Shown here in pieces: positions 31,516-32,783 of a stretch of 32,783 nt of DNA (position 1 is its first letter; each line of letters begins with the position of its first letter). The notes under the pieces were generated by a model, which saw only the letters and a list, made by a program, of their open reading frames with translations, made no database searches and was not told the DNA's origin. Both the position numbers and the translations under genes were made by a program. Origin of the DNA: Mesorhizobium loti. Lineage in GTDB: Bacteria; Pseudomonadota; Alphaproteobacteria; Rhizobiales; Rhizobiaceae. Where the stretch lies: positions 1-32,783 of the forward strand of contig NZ_LPWA01000144.1 of NCBI RefSeq assembly GCF_001510895.1, written 5' to 3'.

Positions 31516-31615
31516 TAAGGCGCGTTGCCTGAAACGAATTCAGGCAACACGCCTTAAGTTTGTCTTGATGCATGTCGTTGCCCAGAACCGCTGCGCACTT
31601 CTGGGCGACATGCAT
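31516..31615 (+). repeat. RIME-like bipartite palindromic element, copy 2
   Basis: Same plan and orientation as copy 1. The first palindrome has 18-bp arms TAAGGCGCGTTGCCTGAA (31516-31533) and its partner (31539-31556) with one mismatch and an ACGAA loop. The second has ATGCATGTCG (31568-31577), a TTG bulge, CCCAGAA (31581-31587), an 11-nt loop, TTCTGGG and CGACATGCAT (31599-31615). It ends exactly where the azlC ribosome-binding site begins. Confidence 0.85.
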
Positions 31616-31629
31616 AGAGGAGCAATTGG

Positions 31630-32358
31630 ATGACAGCGGAAGCAATCTCCGAAAGCCGTGCAAGGAGCGATTTTTGGGACGGCGTGCGGCTGTCGATGCC
31701 GGTGGTCGTCGCTTCGGCGCCGTTCGCGGTGTTGTTCGGCGCTTTAGCCGTCGACAACGGGTTTTCCGTGCTCGAAGCCTTTTTGATGAGCGCGCTGATC
31801 TTCGGCGGGGCCAGCCAGATGGTCGGCATCGAACTGTTCGGCCAGCATGTCGCGCCATGGCTGATCGTGCTGTCGATCTTCGCGGTGAATTTCCGGCATG
31901 TACTTTACTCGGCCGGCATCGGCCGGCGCATCGCGCATTGGCCTGTGCTGCAGCAGGCGCTCGGCTATTTCATCCTGACCGATCCGCAATATGCCGTGGC
32001 CGAGGCGAAAGCGGCCTCCGGCCAGCCGGTCGGGTTCGTCTGGTATCTCGGGCTCGGCCTGCCGGTCTACCTGTTCTGGGTGGCCGAAAGCGCGCTCGGC
32101 GCGGTGTTCGGCAAGCTCATTCCGGACACTCATGCGTTGGGCATCGACTTCCTGCTGCCGATCTATTTCCTCGGCCTGGTGCTTGGCTTCCGCAAGCGGC
32201 CGCTGTGGCTGCCCGTCGTCGCGGCAAGCGCGGCCGCCTCGATCATCGCCTATAAGACGGTCGGCTCGCCCTGGCATGTCTCGATCGGCGCGATCGCCGG
32301 CGTGCTGCTGGCGGTGATCCTGCCGCCGCATCACAGCGGCGTGGGGAAGCGGCCATGA
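31630..32358 (+). CDS. azlC: AzlC family branched-chain amino acid permease
   Basis: A 242-residue inner-membrane protein with about six hydrophobic segments. AzlC with AzlD (the YgaZ/YgaH pair in E. coli) exports branched-chain amino acids such as valine. Family features seen are SMPVVVASAPFAVLFGALAV, the LIFGGASQM block and NFRHVLYSAGI with conserved Asn-Arg-His. The start is ATG 31630 with the ribosome-binding site AGAGGAG (31616-31622), directly after palindromic repeat copy 2, so this repeat lies in its leader. It overlaps azlD by 4 nt (ATGA at 32355). No regulator gene is next to it in this window. Confidence 0.94.
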   Translation: MTAEAISESRARSDFWDGVRLSMPVVVASAPFAVLFGALAVDNGFSVLEAFLMSALIFGGASQMVGIELFGQHVAPWLIVLSIFAVNFRHVLYSAGIGRRIAHWPVLQQALGYFILTDPQYAVAEAKAASGQPVGFVWYLGLGLPVYLFWVAESALGAVFGKLIPDTHALGIDFLLPIYFLGLVLGFRKRPLWLPVVAASAAASIIAYKTVGSPWHVSIGAIAGVLLAVILPPHHSGVGKRP

Positions 32359-32651
32359 GCACGACCTTCTGGATCATCCTTGCCGGCGCCGTCGCCACCT
32401 ATCTCACGCGTGTCGGTGGACATCTCGTCATCTCGCGCTTCGACAACATCCATCCGCGTGTCGAGGCGGGCTTGAACGCCGTGCCAGCGGCTGTGCTGAC
32501 GACGCTGGTCGCGCCGGCAGCATTGGGCGCCGGACCGGCCGAATGGGCGGCGCTGATCGTCACAGCGATAGTGTCGCTGCGCGGTGGCCTGATGGCGATG
32601 TTCCTGGCCGGCGCTGCGGTGCTGATCGTTGCCCGGCAATTTGTGGGGTAG
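32355..32651 (+). CDS. azlD: AzlD family branched-chain amino acid transport subunit
   Basis: A 98-residue protein with three or four short membrane segments, the small partner of AzlC. The first helix ends in the family-typical TYLTRVGGHLVISRF, and VPAAVLTTLVAPAAL and LRGGLMAMFLAGAAVLIVARQ follow. The size and the ATGA overlap with azlC are normal for this pair, which together act as an amino-acid exporter. Confidence 0.93.
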   Translation: MSTTFWIILAGAVATYLTRVGGHLVISRFDNIHPRVEAGLNAVPAAVLTTLVAPAALGAGPAEWAALIVTAIVSLRGGLMAMFLAGAAVLIVARQFVG

Positions 32652-32718
32652 GAACTCGGCCGGCGCGATCGTTTCGGACTGTCGGCGCTGCCCCTTGTAT
32701 CTGCACGGAGGAGACTTT

Positions 32719-32783
32719 GTGCGAGAAGAGCGACTGAGCCTCGAACCGGACGGCCATCCGATTCGAGGCTTGGCGAAGTCGCC
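32719..32783 (+). CDS. Possible start of another gene (partial, unidentified)
   Basis: GTG at 32719 follows GGAGGAG (32707-32713) at 5-nt spacing and opens a frame that stays open to the window end (VREERLSLEPDGHPIRGLAK...). I do not recognise it. A hairpin at 32737-32770 lies inside, so this may instead be the azlCD 3' region. Confidence 0.3.
   Translation, partial: MREERLSLEPDGHPIRGLAKS
32737..32770. repeat. Inverted repeat downstream of azlD
   Basis: AGCCTCGAA (32737-32745) and TTCGAGGCT (32762-32770) pair perfectly; after one mismatch a further 4 bp (CGGA with TCCG) pair around CGGCCA. No T-tract is seen before the window ends. It is either a terminator-like structure for azlCD or an intergenic repeat. 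Confidence 0.5.

Noticed and set aside
28263..31615. Composite transposon bounded by the two palindromic elements
   Set aside because: No transposase lies between them, the genes inside are a housekeeping ligase and its neighbour, and such repeats are common in rhizobial intergenic DNA.

Overview
The window is a GC-rich alphaproteobacterial chromosome segment. Protein sequences, gene order and the repeat families point to the Rhizobiales, most likely Mesorhizobium or a close relative; this is judged from recalled family sequences, with no database search. It is dominated by a complete division and cell wall (dcw) cluster on the + strand: mraZ, rsmH, ftsL, ftsI, murE, murF, mraY, murD, ftsW, murG, murC, murB, ddl, ftsQ, ftsA, ftsZ, followed by lpxC, bamD, recN and ligA.

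Layout. At 1-97 the window opens with what looks like the 5' end of a minus-strand IS1182-type transposase and the end of its IS, beside a strong terminator. At 209-2590 lie a TerB/J-domain protein, a peptidoglycan amidase and a lytic transglycosylase. At 2651-3044 is the RNase P RNA gene, and at 3198-3772 a ParD/ParE-type toxin-antitoxin pair with a palindromic operator. A minus-strand PLP-dependent trans-sulfuration-type lyase (3794-4909) is divergent from the dcw cluster. The dcw cluster runs from 5093 (promoter) to 24188. Lipid A (lpxC), outer-membrane assembly (bamD), DNA repair (recN) and ligase (ligA) genes follow, then a DUF2461 protein and an azlC/azlD amino-acid exporter pair. A possible new gene starts at the right edge.

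How the genes work together. MraZ probably represses the cluster from its own promoter. RsmH modifies 16S rRNA. MurE, MurF, MurD, MurC, MurB and Ddl build the UDP-MurNAc-pentapeptide, and MraY and MurG make lipids I and II. FtsW and FtsI polymerise and cross-link septal wall, while FtsL, FtsQ, FtsA and FtsZ form the divisome. Genes are packed tightly with many 4-nt ATGA overlaps; breaks of about 300 nt or more occur only before mraZ, before ddl and before lpxC.

Main points for a second look. (1) Four CCC-centred repeats in exact 10-nt phase (5088-5123) lie on a TTGACG-N17-TATCCC promoter and look like a MraZ operator. (2) Single-base deletions break mraY, murC and ligA, and a probable fourth alters the bamD start; all shorten homopolymers or GG runs in essential genes and look like sequencing errors. 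(3) Two RIME-like bipartite palindromic elements (28263-28368 and 31516-31615) bracket ligA-DUF2461 and show compensatory stem changes. No CRISPR array, phage region or clearly new multi-gene system was found.
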